Virus record (IMG/VR): IMGVR_UViG_3300027749_000422
Coordinates: 1 to 27,385 of that record
DNA from: a virus
Length of the DNA: 27,385 bases
Direction: 5' to 3' (one strand)
Of the stretch, positions 6,961 through 14,478 are shown one piece after another. Position 1 is the stretch's first letter. Each line of letters opens with the position of its first letter. The notes under the pieces are model-generated. The model did not search any database. It was given only the letters and a program-made list of their open reading frames with translations, and was not told where the DNA came from. A program made the position numbers and the translations under genes.

Positions 6961-6964
6961 GTAC
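6940..6964 (+). promoter_or_regulatory. inverted repeat over the primase promoter (possible operator)
   Basis: GTACAGTA at 6940-6947 and its exact reverse complement TACTGTAC at 6957-6964 are separated by nine bases. The right arm overlaps the -10 hexamer and runs to two bases before the ATG. A dimeric repressor here would block the promoter. As RNA the arms would not both be in a leaderless transcript, which favours a DNA site over a hairpin. Confidence 0.5.
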
Positions 6965-6966
6965 AG

Positions 6967-7959
6967 ATGCTTGACATCCTAACATATCTACCTGCAAAAA
7001 GAAAAGCCACACCGGGCGGTTGGTTGAGCTTCAATGCAGTATGTTGCACTCACAATGGCAACACACAGGACCGTCGTCAACGTGGCGGGATCAAACAAAC
7101 TGAACAGGGATGGAGTTATCATTGTTTCAATTGCGCATACACAGCCAGTTTTATCCTTGGCCGGAATCTTTCCTTTAAGGCCCGCAGGCTCTTGACTTGG
7201 CTGGGTGTGCCCGAAGCAGAAATAGAACGTGTAAATTTGGAGAGTATGCGACATCGCAGTATCAATGGCATACTACAAGAACGCCGACAAACATTTGATG
7301 CACTTGCTGGCATCTCTTTTCCAGAATTTGAACTGCCTGCATTTTCAGTAGTGTGTACACCCAAACATACAGAAGCATGGCAATATCTTAGAAATAGATC
7401 AGCACCTGTAGATTATCCTTTCATGGTTACCGATCCTGATAACGGATCTATTGGTGTAGGAGCATCTTTAAGATCATATGTGATTGTTCCATTCACTTAC
7501 GATAATTCTGTAGTGGGATTTACGCAACGATTTTTAGATGACCGTACTCCCAGATACATTAATCAAACACCGCCGGGTTATGTATTTGGCACAGATCTAC
7601 AACATGACACCTGGACTCATGTGTTAGTAACAGAAGGCATATTTGATGCATTGACTATTGGTGGTTTAGCAGTAATGCATAATACCATAAGCGATACTCA
7701 AGCAAGACTCATACGCAGTCTGGGCAAAGAGGTAACTGTTGTGCCGGACCAAGATGTTGCAGGCATGGAATTGGTAGACCGTGCTGTGGAATTGAACTGG
7801 GCAGTGAGCATGCCCGAGTGGCCAGAAGGTTGTAAAGATGTAAATGATGCAGTGATAAAATTAGGAAAATTAGGCACATTGCTAACTATAATGCAATCAA
7901 GAGAAACCAGTAAGATAAAAATTGAGATGAGAAAAAAATGGCTATTAAAAAAATTCTAA
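6967..7959 (+). CDS. DNA primase (T4 gp61 / DnaG type)
   Basis: 330 residues. It would make RNA primers for lagging-strand synthesis together with the helicase encoded downstream. A zinc-binding module lies at the N-terminus: C26/C27 and H29, then C53 and C56 (YHCFNCAYT). The TOPRIM catalytic core follows: E223 in LVTEGIFDAL, D261 and D263 in VVPDQDVAG, and the later KDVNDAV segment (290-296). The length fits T4-like primases. ATG 6967 lies six bases after the promoter -10. The last 22 bases overlap the sulfotransferase-like gene. The final residues (MRKKWLLKKF) may have been altered when that gene arrived. Confidence 0.9.
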   Translation: MLDILTYLPAKRKATPGGWLSFNAVCCTHNGNTQDRRQRGGIKQTEQGWSYHCFNCAYTASFILGRNLSFKARRLLTWLGVPEAEIERVNLESMRHRSINGILQERRQTFDALAGISFPEFELPAFSVVCTPKHTEAWQYLRNRSAPVDYPFMVTDPDNGSIGVGASLRSYVIVPFTYDNSVVGFTQRFLDDRTPRYINQTPPGYVFGTDLQHDTWTHVLVTEGIFDALTIGGLAVMHNTISDTQARLIRSLGKEVTVVPDQDVAGMELVDRAVELNWAVSMPEWPEGCKDVNDAVIKLGKLGTLLTIMQSRETSKIKIEMRKKWLLKKF

Positions 7960-8591
7960 TCCTTGCTATGCCACGAACTGGAACAACAATCATACAAGAA
8001 ATTCTGTCACGAGAATTTAGAATTGCAAATTTGTCTGAACCTTTTGCTAGATATATTAGAAAAACAGATCCTAGAAAAGATTATCCCCCAGATAACGACC
8101 CTTATCAATGGGTGGCCAAAGAAACTTCTGGTATTTTTAAATTGTTGTCCACAACGCTAGATCACTTTGATTTTGAAAAAATAATTTCAATTGCTAAATT
8201 TGATCACGTGATCATGATCGAACGTAAAAATCTAGTGGATGGATTATTGAGTTTAAAATATGCAGAACTAACTGATAAGTATCATTGTTTCCGGGGAGAA
8301 ACTATTATCCCGCAACAGTTTGGCGTAGACCAGTTTGATTTTGGACTATGGGATAGATCTTATCGGCTATACAATGAATCTAAAAATCTCATAATCAATT
8401 CAAATATTTCCTATGATTTAATAAGCTATGATGATTTTGTAGCAGATATACCACAGTACGTTGCAGGACATTTATTGCAACAATCTAAAGCGTCGGGAAA
8501 TTACAATATTATACCAAATGATTTATGTTATAAAGATTTATGCATAAATTATCAGGAAGTTGAAACACACATAAGGAATACAACTTGTTAA
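7938..8591 (+). CDS. sulfotransferase-like protein (cargo gene)
   Basis: 217 residues. The N-terminus has a strand-loop-helix with the PAPS 5'-phosphosulfate loop pattern (LAMPRTGTTIIQEIL, loop residues 12-17). VIMIERKNLVDGLLS at 91-105 has the Arg (96) and Ser (105) spacing of the 3'-phosphate motif. It may sulfate a glycan or small molecule; the acceptor is unknown. It is AT-rich, lies between primase and helicase, overlaps the primase by 22 bases and reaches seven bases into the helicase frame. Primase and helicase are often close neighbours in T4-like phages, so this is probably an insertion. I found no duplicated gene end here. Confidence 0.6.
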   Translation: MAIKKILILAMPRTGTTIIQEILSREFRIANLSEPFARYIRKTDPRKDYPPDNDPYQWVAKETSGIFKLLSTTLDHFDFEKIISIAKFDHVIMIERKNLVDGLLSLKYAELTDKYHCFRGETIIPQQFGVDQFDFGLWDRSYRLYNESKNLIINSNISYDLISYDDFVADIPQYVAGHLLQQSKASGNYNIIPNDLCYKDLCINYQEVETHIRNTTC

Positions 8592-10042
8592 AAGATTACG
8601 GACTTGAGGTCCAACGATTATTCCTAGAGATGATGTTGGAGGATGCGGCCAGTTACGTGCGTGTTCAAAACATCTATAACCCTGCAAACTTTGACCGCAG
8701 TCTTAGACCTGCGGCTGAGTTTATCAAGGAACACAGTGACAAGCACAAGACCATGCCTGACAGGACACAGATTTTGGCCACAACTGGGATCAAACTTGCC
8801 CCGGTACCAGAACTAAACGAAGGGCACTATGACTGGTTCATGCAGGAGTTTGAATCATTTACCAAGCGTCAAGAACTTGAACGTGCAATCTTAAAGTCCG
8901 CAGACTTGTTGGAAAAAGGTGAGTTTGAACCGGTAGAGAAACTGATCAAGGATGCTGTACAAATAAGTTTAACCAAGGACATGGGCACAGACTATTTTGC
9001 TGATCCAGCAGGTCGTATCAACAAGTATTTTAATTCAGGTGGACAAGTATCAACAGGTTGGCCACAACTGGATAGATTGTTGTATGGTGGATTTAGTCGC
9101 GGTGAACTAAACATCTTTGCCGGCGGATCCGGATCAGGCAAGAGTCTTGTGATGATGAACATTGCACTCAACTGGTTGCAACAAGGGCTAAGTGGAGTTT
9201 ATGTCACACTAGAATTAAGTGAAGAACTTACTAGTTTAAGAACAGATGCTATGTTAACAAACATGAGCACTAAAGAGATACGCAAAGACATTGGCACAAC
9301 AGAACTCAAAGTCAAACTTGTGGCCAAAAAGTCTGGACAGTATCGAGTTAAAGGATTACCGGCACAAAGCAACATCAACGACATTCGCAGTTATATCAAA
9401 GAAGTACAGATACAAACCAATATAAAGGTTGACTTTATCATGGTAGACTATTTGGACTTGTTGATGCCGGTGAGTGCTAAAGTTTCGCCCAATGACTTGT
9501 TTGTTAAAGACAAGTATGTTTCAGAAGAACTGCGTAACTTGGCCAAGGAATTGGGTGTGCTAATGGTCACAGCAAGTCAATTGAATCGTAGTGCTGTGGA
9601 AGAGATTGAGTTCGATCACTCGCATATTTCGGGTGGCATATCCAAGATCAATACTGCTGACAACGTGTTTGGTATTTTTACAAGCAGACACATGAAAGAA
9701 AAGGGCAAGTATCAAATTCAATGTATGAAGAGTCGTAGTTCAACAGGAGTTGGCCAAAAGATTGATTTAGAATACAATATTGAAACCATGCGTATTACAG
9801 ATGCAGGTGGAGAAGAAAACGGTTACAACAAGCCCACAACAAACATCATGGATTCGATCAAGGCACGCAGTCAAGTCCGTGCCGACGAGGATGGTGTTGT
9901 AGATGAGAACGCACCTGTAAAGTGGAACCGTCCCGAAGGTATCAGTGCTTGGGAAAAACCTCCACAAGAAACCAGCAAGGTATCAGCAGATGTTCAGAGT
10001 GCAAAACTAAAACAGTTATTAGGACAAATTAAATCTCAATGA
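8585..10042 (+). CDS. replicative DNA helicase (T4 gp41 / DnaB family)
   Basis: 485 residues. It is a hexameric 5'-3' helicase of the RecA fold that would unwind the fork and recruit the primase. Walker A is GGSGSGKS (K186) and Walker B is IMVDYLDLL (D288). MVTASQLNR and the FTSRHMKEKGKYQIQCMKSR region match DnaB motifs. The start appears to be TTG 8585 (MLKDYGLEVQRLFLEMMLED), inside the last codons of the sulfotransferase-like gene; the next in-frame ATGs are at about 8630, which would drop about 15 conserved-looking residues. Its last 60 bases (9983-10042) recur in diverged form at 11007-11066, beyond the radical SAM gene. Its stop overlaps that gene as ATGA. Confidence 0.92.
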   Translation: MLKDYGLEVQRLFLEMMLEDAASYVRVQNIYNPANFDRSLRPAAEFIKEHSDKHKTMPDRTQILATTGIKLAPVPELNEGHYDWFMQEFESFTKRQELERAILKSADLLEKGEFEPVEKLIKDAVQISLTKDMGTDYFADPAGRINKYFNSGGQVSTGWPQLDRLLYGGFSRGELNIFAGGSGSGKSLVMMNIALNWLQQGLSGVYVTLELSEELTSLRTDAMLTNMSTKEIRKDIGTTELKVKLVAKKSGQYRVKGLPAQSNINDIRSYIKEVQIQTNIKVDFIMVDYLDLLMPVSAKVSPNDLFVKDKYVSEELRNLAKELGVLMVTASQLNRSAVEEIEFDHSHISGGISKINTADNVFGIFTSRHMKEKGKYQIQCMKSRSSTGVGQKIDLEYNIETMRITDAGGEENGYNKPTTNIMDSIKARSQVRADEDGVVDENAPVKWNRPEGISAWEKPPQETSKVSADVQSAKLKQLLGQIKSQ

Positions 10043-11034
10043 CATGCATTGACATTTATAAAAATATAAACATTGTTGCTCGGCAAAATGCACTAGCAAT
10101 TTCGCCTTGTTGTATATCGCCTATACGCCCATTTGAAGTAGTTGATTTTTTGAAAAACGAATACCTTGTTAGTCTTCGCAATGAGATATCTACTGGGAAG
10201 TTACCGACAGCATGTGGTATTTGTAAAAATGCCGAATCTGCTGGACTAACAAGCCGACGGCAAGGTAGCAACTCTTGGTACAAAGACCACAACCTTAACA
10301 ACAACAAGGTTGAGTTAATTCGCATGGATTACTGGACTGGTGATACATGTAATTTGGCCTGTGTAATATGCGGACCGCATAATAGTAGTGTATGGAAGCA
10401 AGAACTTGGGCTACCCAAGGAATTACAAAAATCAACGGCCAATCAGTTTTGGAAAACCGTCGACTTGAGTAATATACAATTTATACATTTCAATGGCGGC
10501 GAACCGTTGTTGAGTAAAGAGCATGTAAAATTGTTACATGCTGTTGAGCATAAAAATCAAGTACACTTAAATTACAACACTAATGGAACTATATTACCAA
10601 ATGAAGAGTTGTTGAATTTGTGGGAGCAATTTAAGTTAGTGCAACTTGATTTCAGTATCGATGACGTCGGTGAAAGATTTGAATACCAACGGTTCCCTGC
10701 AAAGTGGGCTCAGGTAACAGATAATTTGCAATGGTATATTGATAATGCGCCGCATAATTGTATGTTTGCAATCAATACATCGGTTGGTATTTTAAATCAT
10801 GCTAACCTGGACAAATTGCTAACATGGCTGCAACATAATTTCCATACCACAAGATTTACAGACCCAATAGAGTATAGACAACAACTAACCCAGGGCGTGT
10901 TTGCATTAAAAGATGCAGACAAAAGAAAATCCAAAATAATTGCTACCCTAGATTCTATTGATCAACGCCGTGGAACAAATTATCGCGCCATATTTCCGGA
11001 ATTGTTTCAGCAGATGTTCAGAGTGCAAAACTAA
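10039..11034 (+). CDS. radical SAM protein, twitch-type (cargo gene)
   Basis: 331 residues. C104, C108 and C111 form the canonical CxxxCxxC site for the SAM-binding 4Fe-4S cluster (CNLACVIC). FNGGEPLL (about 152-159) is the GGEP motif that binds the SAM amino group. Extra cysteines upstream (C24/C25, and C59 and C62 in ACGICKNAESAG) may bind another metal or cluster. Similar proteins occur in aquatic T4-like phages, with unknown targets. The start overlaps the helicase stop (ATGA). The last residues (MFRVQN) are read out of frame from a copy of the helicase 3' end, so the native C-terminus was probably lost or replaced. The IscU/IscA genes downstream could help mature it; this is inference. 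Confidence 0.85.
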   Translation: MTCIDIYKNINIVARQNALAISPCCISPIRPFEVVDFLKNEYLVSLRNEISTGKLPTACGICKNAESAGLTSRRQGSNSWYKDHNLNNNKVELIRMDYWTGDTCNLACVICGPHNSSVWKQELGLPKELQKSTANQFWKTVDLSNIQFIHFNGGEPLLSKEHVKLLHAVEHKNQVHLNYNTNGTILPNEELLNLWEQFKLVQLDFSIDDVGERFEYQRFPAKWAQVTDNLQWYIDNAPHNCMFAINTSVGILNHANLDKLLTWLQHNFHTTRFTDPIEYRQQLTQGVFALKDADKRKSKIIATLDSIDQRRGTNYRAIFPELFQQMFRVQN

Positions 11035-11066
11035 AACAACTGCTGGGACAAATCAAATCAAATTAG
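11007..11066 (+). pseudogene. remnant of the helicase gene 3' end
   Basis: This 60-base stretch encodes, in the helicase frame, ADVQSAKLKQLLGQIKSN then TAG. The intact helicase ends ADVQSAKLKQLLGQIKSQ then TGA. Bases 11007-11038 are identical to 9983-10014. After that the two differ mostly at synonymous positions, as between two related genomes. The remnant's stop overlaps the stop of the convergent fibre gene, the arrangement the original helicase presumably had before the radical SAM gene came between. Confidence 0.9.
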
Positions 11067-14000
11067 GCCGCAACGCCTTTGATCACAGCAAAGTTGATAA
11101 TAGGTGCTTCACTAGTGACACCACCAGTGGTCCATACAGTTATGTTAGCACTGCCACCTGTTGCACCTATTTGTGACACAAGTAAATTATACAAGTTGGT
11201 ACCAGATCTTTGATTCAGGATCACGACATCAGTGTTTGCTATTGCACTGTTGGTGAGTGTGAATGTGGTAGGAGTAGTATTTCCTGCAACCGTGAACAAT
11301 ACAATATTGCCAGTGACTGTGTTTAATGTAACTCCTGTTGCACGACTTGTGCCCTGAGTAACTGTTCCGCCAGCACCGGTTGCATATCCTATACCTGCAG
11401 TTGGATAGTTTGATTTAATAGAAAATGCTGACGTGATACTTGAAGTGGCTGATATTGTTCCAGTGGTCAATGCATAACCAATGGAGACATTACCACCAGT
11501 GATATTGCCACTAGAGGTAGTAATATTACCTGTTGCTGAAATCAATCCACCAGTCAAGATGTTTCCAGCAAATGTTCCCATACCTGCAGAGAAATTATTA
11601 ATACTATACATCGAAACTGTGGCGCCGCCATAATTTGCCACATACACAAATCTACCAGTTGGGTCAACAGTTACGCCGTATGGAGTAGTTCCTGTGGCAA
11701 CAGCAGTGGTTATGCTGGTCAATGCACCGGTTGACTGATCGATGCTGTACATTGAAACTGTGCCGGCGGTACTATTTGCCACATACACAAATCTACCAGT
11801 TGGGTCAACAGCCACGGCGTATGGACCAGTTCCCGCGGCAACAGCAGTGGTTATGCTGGTCAATGCACCGGTTGACTGATTGATGCTGTACATTGAAACT
11901 GTTGCACCGCCATAATTTGCCACATACACAAATCTACCAGTTGGGTCAACAGCTACGCTGAGTGGACCAGATCCTGTGGCAACAGCGGTGGTTATGCTGG
12001 TCAATGCACCAGTTGACTGATTGATGCTGTACATCGAAACTGTGTTGCCGCTACTATTTGCCACATACACAAATCTACCAGTTGGGTCAACAGCTACGTC
12101 GTATGGTCCGGCTCCTGCGGCAACAGCAGTGGTTATGCTGGTCAATGCACCAGTTGACTGATTGATGCTGTACATCGAAACTGTGCCGCCGCTATTATTT
12201 GCCACATACACAAATCTACCAGTTGGGTCAACAGCTACGCTGATTGGACCAGTTCCTGACGCAATCGCGGTGGTTATGCTGGTCAATGCACCAGTTGACT
12301 GATTGATGCTGTACATCGAAACTGTGTCGCTGGTATTATTTGTCACATACACAAATCTACCAGTTGGGTCAACAGCCACGCCGTATGGACCAGTTCCCGC
12401 GGCAACAGCAGTGGTGATACTGGTCAATGCACCAGTTGACTGATTGATGCTGTACATTGAAACTGTGGAGCCGGTACCATTTGGCACATACACAAATCTA
12501 CCAGTTGGGTCAACAGCTACGTCGTATGGTCCAGTTCCTGACGCAATCGCGGTGGTTATGCTTGTTAATTCACCGGTTCCTTTATATACTATTCCTCGAG
12601 GAGCTACCACTTGATACGGCGTTTTAACAAACGCCGTACTTAACAATGCATTTCCAGTTATGGTTCCAGTTGAACTAATCAATCCACCAGTTAATACATT
12701 TCCACCTGTAATGTTGGCCGCACTTGTGATAGTTGATGTAGCACTTATCAATCCAGCAGTTAATACGTTGCCACCAGTTATGTTGGCACTAGCCGATACC
12801 ACCGATCCCAGTATGCTTGATCCAGTAATAGTACCAGTTGAACTAATCAATCCACCAGTTAATACATTTCCACCTGTAATGTTGGCAGCACTTGTGATAG
12901 TTGATGTAGCACTTATCAATCCACCAGTTAATACATTTCCACCTGTAATGTTGGCAGCACTTGTGATAGTTGATGTAGCACTTATCAATCCACCAGTTAA
13001 TACGTTGCCACCAGTTATGTTGGCACTTACACTAACAACAGATCCTAAATGACTCGAACCGGTTACGGTGCCGGTTGAACTAACAAGTCCAGCAGTTAAT
13101 ACGTTGCCACCAGTTATGTTGGCACTTACACTAACAACAGATCCTAAATGACTTGTACCGGTTATAGTACCAGTTGAACTTATCAATCCACCGGTTAAAA
13201 TGTTACCACCGGTAATGTTGGCTGCTGATGTTATGTTGGTAGTTGCTGAAATCAATCCGCCTGTTAATATGTTACCACCGGTAATGTTACCAGCTGTGGA
13301 GAATGAACTAACTATAATGGTACCAATAATATTGCCACCTGTGATATTACCGGTGGCACTGATTAAACCAGCAGTGCGTATATTACCACCAGTTACATTA
13401 CCTATTGCACTGACGTATCCTGAGGCAGTTACATTTCCTGTAGAAAAATCACCAATGGTGATGTTGCCAAAAATATCTCCGTTTACATACAAATTACCAG
13501 CAATGCCCACACCGCCTGCCACAATCAATGCACCTGTTGTGTAACTGTTACTGGCAGTTGATGCAGCCACGTTGACTGTGTTTGTGTAGTAGTTTAAAGG
13601 ACGATTCAAATCATATATGGTAATTGTGGTTCCAGAATCAACTGTGCTGAATTTGAAGTTGTATGTGCCAGTGGCAGCAAATGTAATCACATTAGCACTA
13701 TAGCCTTGAATACCAGTAGTACCCAAGGTAACGGCCGCGGGCAGGGTCATGGTATAAGCAGTATTGGTAACAACTACATTGATAGTGAGCTCACCATAAG
13801 ATCCTGACGCAGGCCAATTGCTAAACCCCAAGCTGAAATTGCCTGTGGGAGCAATGGTTTGATATTGTGAGGCACTGTAATCTAGTGTGATTGTGCCTGA
13901 TGTGGCAGTTTGTGCAAAATACGTGTAGCTGACATCATTCAATTTCACAGCATAAATCAAATTGTCGCTCATGTTGTTGTCCAGCGTGGTTCCTGTTAAC

Positions 14001-14167
14001 GCGGCTTTGAAAACACCGTTGTTTTCAAGATCAGTAATCTCTGTTGCGGCAGTTTGAAAATTGGTTTTAATAGCAGTAAAGTTATCTCTAAAGCCCTGGG
14101 TATTATTGGGCTGGCCTGCAACGGGGTACGTGCCGTCTATGTTATTGGGGTTAATTTGACTTGTCAT
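11063..14167 (-). CDS. long tail fibre-type protein with an internal beta-propeller
   Basis: 1034 residues. The N-terminus (GTYPVAGQPNNTQGFRDNF, about 12-30) is a segment I associate with virion-attached fibre proteins of T4-like aquatic phages. Residues about 200-505 are a shaft of short repeats around NITGGN and LTGGLISAT. Residues about 532-856 hold seven copies of a 47-residue unit with AVDPTGRFVYV, a YVTN-type beta-propeller of seven blades. The tip (about 900-1034) contains the GIGYATGAGGTVTQ and FTLTNSAI segments found at the ends of many phage fibres. It probably binds a surface receptor. Expression would come from the AATAAATA box at 14187-14194, with AGGA as ribosome site. Its 3' end meets the helicase remnant. 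Confidence 0.85.
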   Translation of the reverse strand: MTSQINPNNIDGTYPVAGQPNNTQGFRDNFTAIKTNFQTAATEITDLENNGVFKAALTGTTLDNNMSDNLIYAVKLNDVSYTYFAQTATSGTITLDYSASQYQTIAPTGNFSLGFSNWPASGSYGELTINVVVTNTAYTMTLPAAVTLGTTGIQGYSANVITFAATGTYNFKFSTVDSGTTITIYDLNRPLNYYTNTVNVAASTASNSYTTGALIVAGGVGIAGNLYVNGDIFGNITIGDFSTGNVTASGYVSAIGNVTGGNIRTAGLISATGNITGGNIIGTIIVSSFSTAGNITGGNILTGGLISATTNITSAANITGGNILTGGLISSTGTITGTSHLGSVVSVSANITGGNVLTAGLVSSTGTVTGSSHLGSVVSVSANITGGNVLTGGLISATSTITSAANITGGNVLTGGLISATSTITSAANITGGNVLTGGLISSTGTITGSSILGSVVSASANITGGNVLTAGLISATSTITSAANITGGNVLTGGLISSTGTITGNALLSTAFVKTPYQVVAPRGIVYKGTGELTSITTAIASGTGPYDVAVDPTGRFVYVPNGTGSTVSMYSINQSTGALTSITTAVAAGTGPYGVAVDPTGRFVYVTNNTSDTVSMYSINQSTGALTSITTAIASGTGPISVAVDPTGRFVYVANNSGGTVSMYSINQSTGALTSITTAVAAGAGPYDVAVDPTGRFVYVANSSGNTVSMYSINQSTGALTSITTAVATGSGPLSVAVDPTGRFVYVANYGGATVSMYSINQSTGALTSITTAVAAGTGPYAVAVDPTGRFVYVANSTAGTVSMYSIDQSTGALTSITTAVATGTTPYGVTVDPTGRFVYVANYGGATVSMYSINNFSAGMGTFAGNILTGGLISATGNITTSSGNITGGNVSIGYALTTGTISATSSITSAFSIKSNYPTAGIGYATGAGGTVTQGTSRATGVTLNTVTGNIVLFTVAGNTTPTTFTLTNSAIANTDVVILNQRSGTNLYNLLVSQIGATGGSANITVWTTGGVTSEAPIINFAVIKGVAA
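11600..12570 (-). repeat. seven tandem 141-base repeats encoding propeller blades
   Basis: The string GGGTCAAC on the plus strand recurs at exact 141-base steps (11661, 11802, 11943, 12084, 12225, 12366, 12507). Each unit encodes 47 residues, with the variable part limited to a few codons around VANxxGxTVSMYS and GTGPYxVAV. Near-identity at the DNA level suggests recent expansion or ongoing gene conversion. Edges are approximate. Confidence 0.85.
12655..13390 (-). repeat. fibre-shaft repeats (NITGGN / LTGGLISAT)
   Basis: Units of 23 residues (69 bases) and longer related units of about 33 residues alternate here, built around NITGGNVLTGGLISAT and SSTGTITG. Several are identical at the DNA level over tens of bases. 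They are in frame with the fibre gene, so they are protein repeats, not a CRISPR-like array. Edges are approximate. Confidence 0.75.
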
Positions 14168-14186
14168 AGGTGTTCCTGTATAATCA

Positions 14187-14194
14187 TATTTATT
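14187..14194 (-). promoter_or_regulatory. T4-like late promoter for the fibre gene (AATAAATA)
   Basis: The minus strand reads AATAAATA about 20 bases before ATG 14167, with an AGGA ribosome site between. This matches the T4 NATAAATA late octamer and the usual leader layout. Confidence 0.65.
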
Positions 14195-14209
14195 AGAATA
14201 CTAAAAGCA

Positions 14210-14216
14210 CTAAATA
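14210..14216 (+). promoter_or_regulatory. late promoter box (CTAAATA) for the rightward structural operon
   Basis: CTAAATA ends 19 bases before ATG 14236, leaving a leader of about 14 bases. With the minus-strand box at 14187-14194 it forms a divergent late promoter pair in a 68-base gap. Confidence 0.6.
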
Positions 14217-14235
14217 ATCCAAAGGCCCAAAGCGA

Positions 14236-14478
14236 ATGCAGAAAAAGACCCGTAGTATACTAGAAGAACTAGACTCATTGTATGTGGAGCGTGATCGTCG
14301 ATTAATAATTGAAACTCGTGCTGACAGCATTATCGCCAGTGCCGTAAGATTGATTGAGCAGATTGAAGCGGAGTTTGGGCCCGAGCAGGCTGACAATCTC
14401 ACAAGAAAACTGCTCAATGCCATACGAACCAAAGATGCTGGAAAGTTTTCCAGATCTGTCAGGAGATCAACACCATGA
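14236..14478 (+). CDS. small helical conserved protein
   Basis: 80 residues starting MQKKTRSILEELDSLYVERD. It is highly charged and predicted helical throughout, with an RRSTP end. It overlaps the next gene by four bases (ATGA at 14475), so the two are probably co-translated and may work together. It is the first gene after a late promoter. The function is unknown. The minus-strand frame over it is a shadow. Confidence 0.65.
   Translation: MQKKTRSILEELDSLYVERDRRLIIETRADSIIASAVRLIEQIEAEFGPEQADNLTRKLLNAIRTKDAGKFSRSVRRSTP

Noticed and set aside
11600-13390. Regularly spaced repeats that might suggest a CRISPR array
   Set aside because: Spacing is 141 or 69 bases, units are in frame and encode protein repeats, and there are no short palindromic repeats with unique spacers.
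12660-13544. Two plus-strand frames made of repeated LINPPVNTFPPVMLAA-like sequence
   Set aside because: They are the reverse-strand shadow of the fibre shaft repeats; the minus-strand frame is long, continuous and has recognisable fibre ends and promoter.
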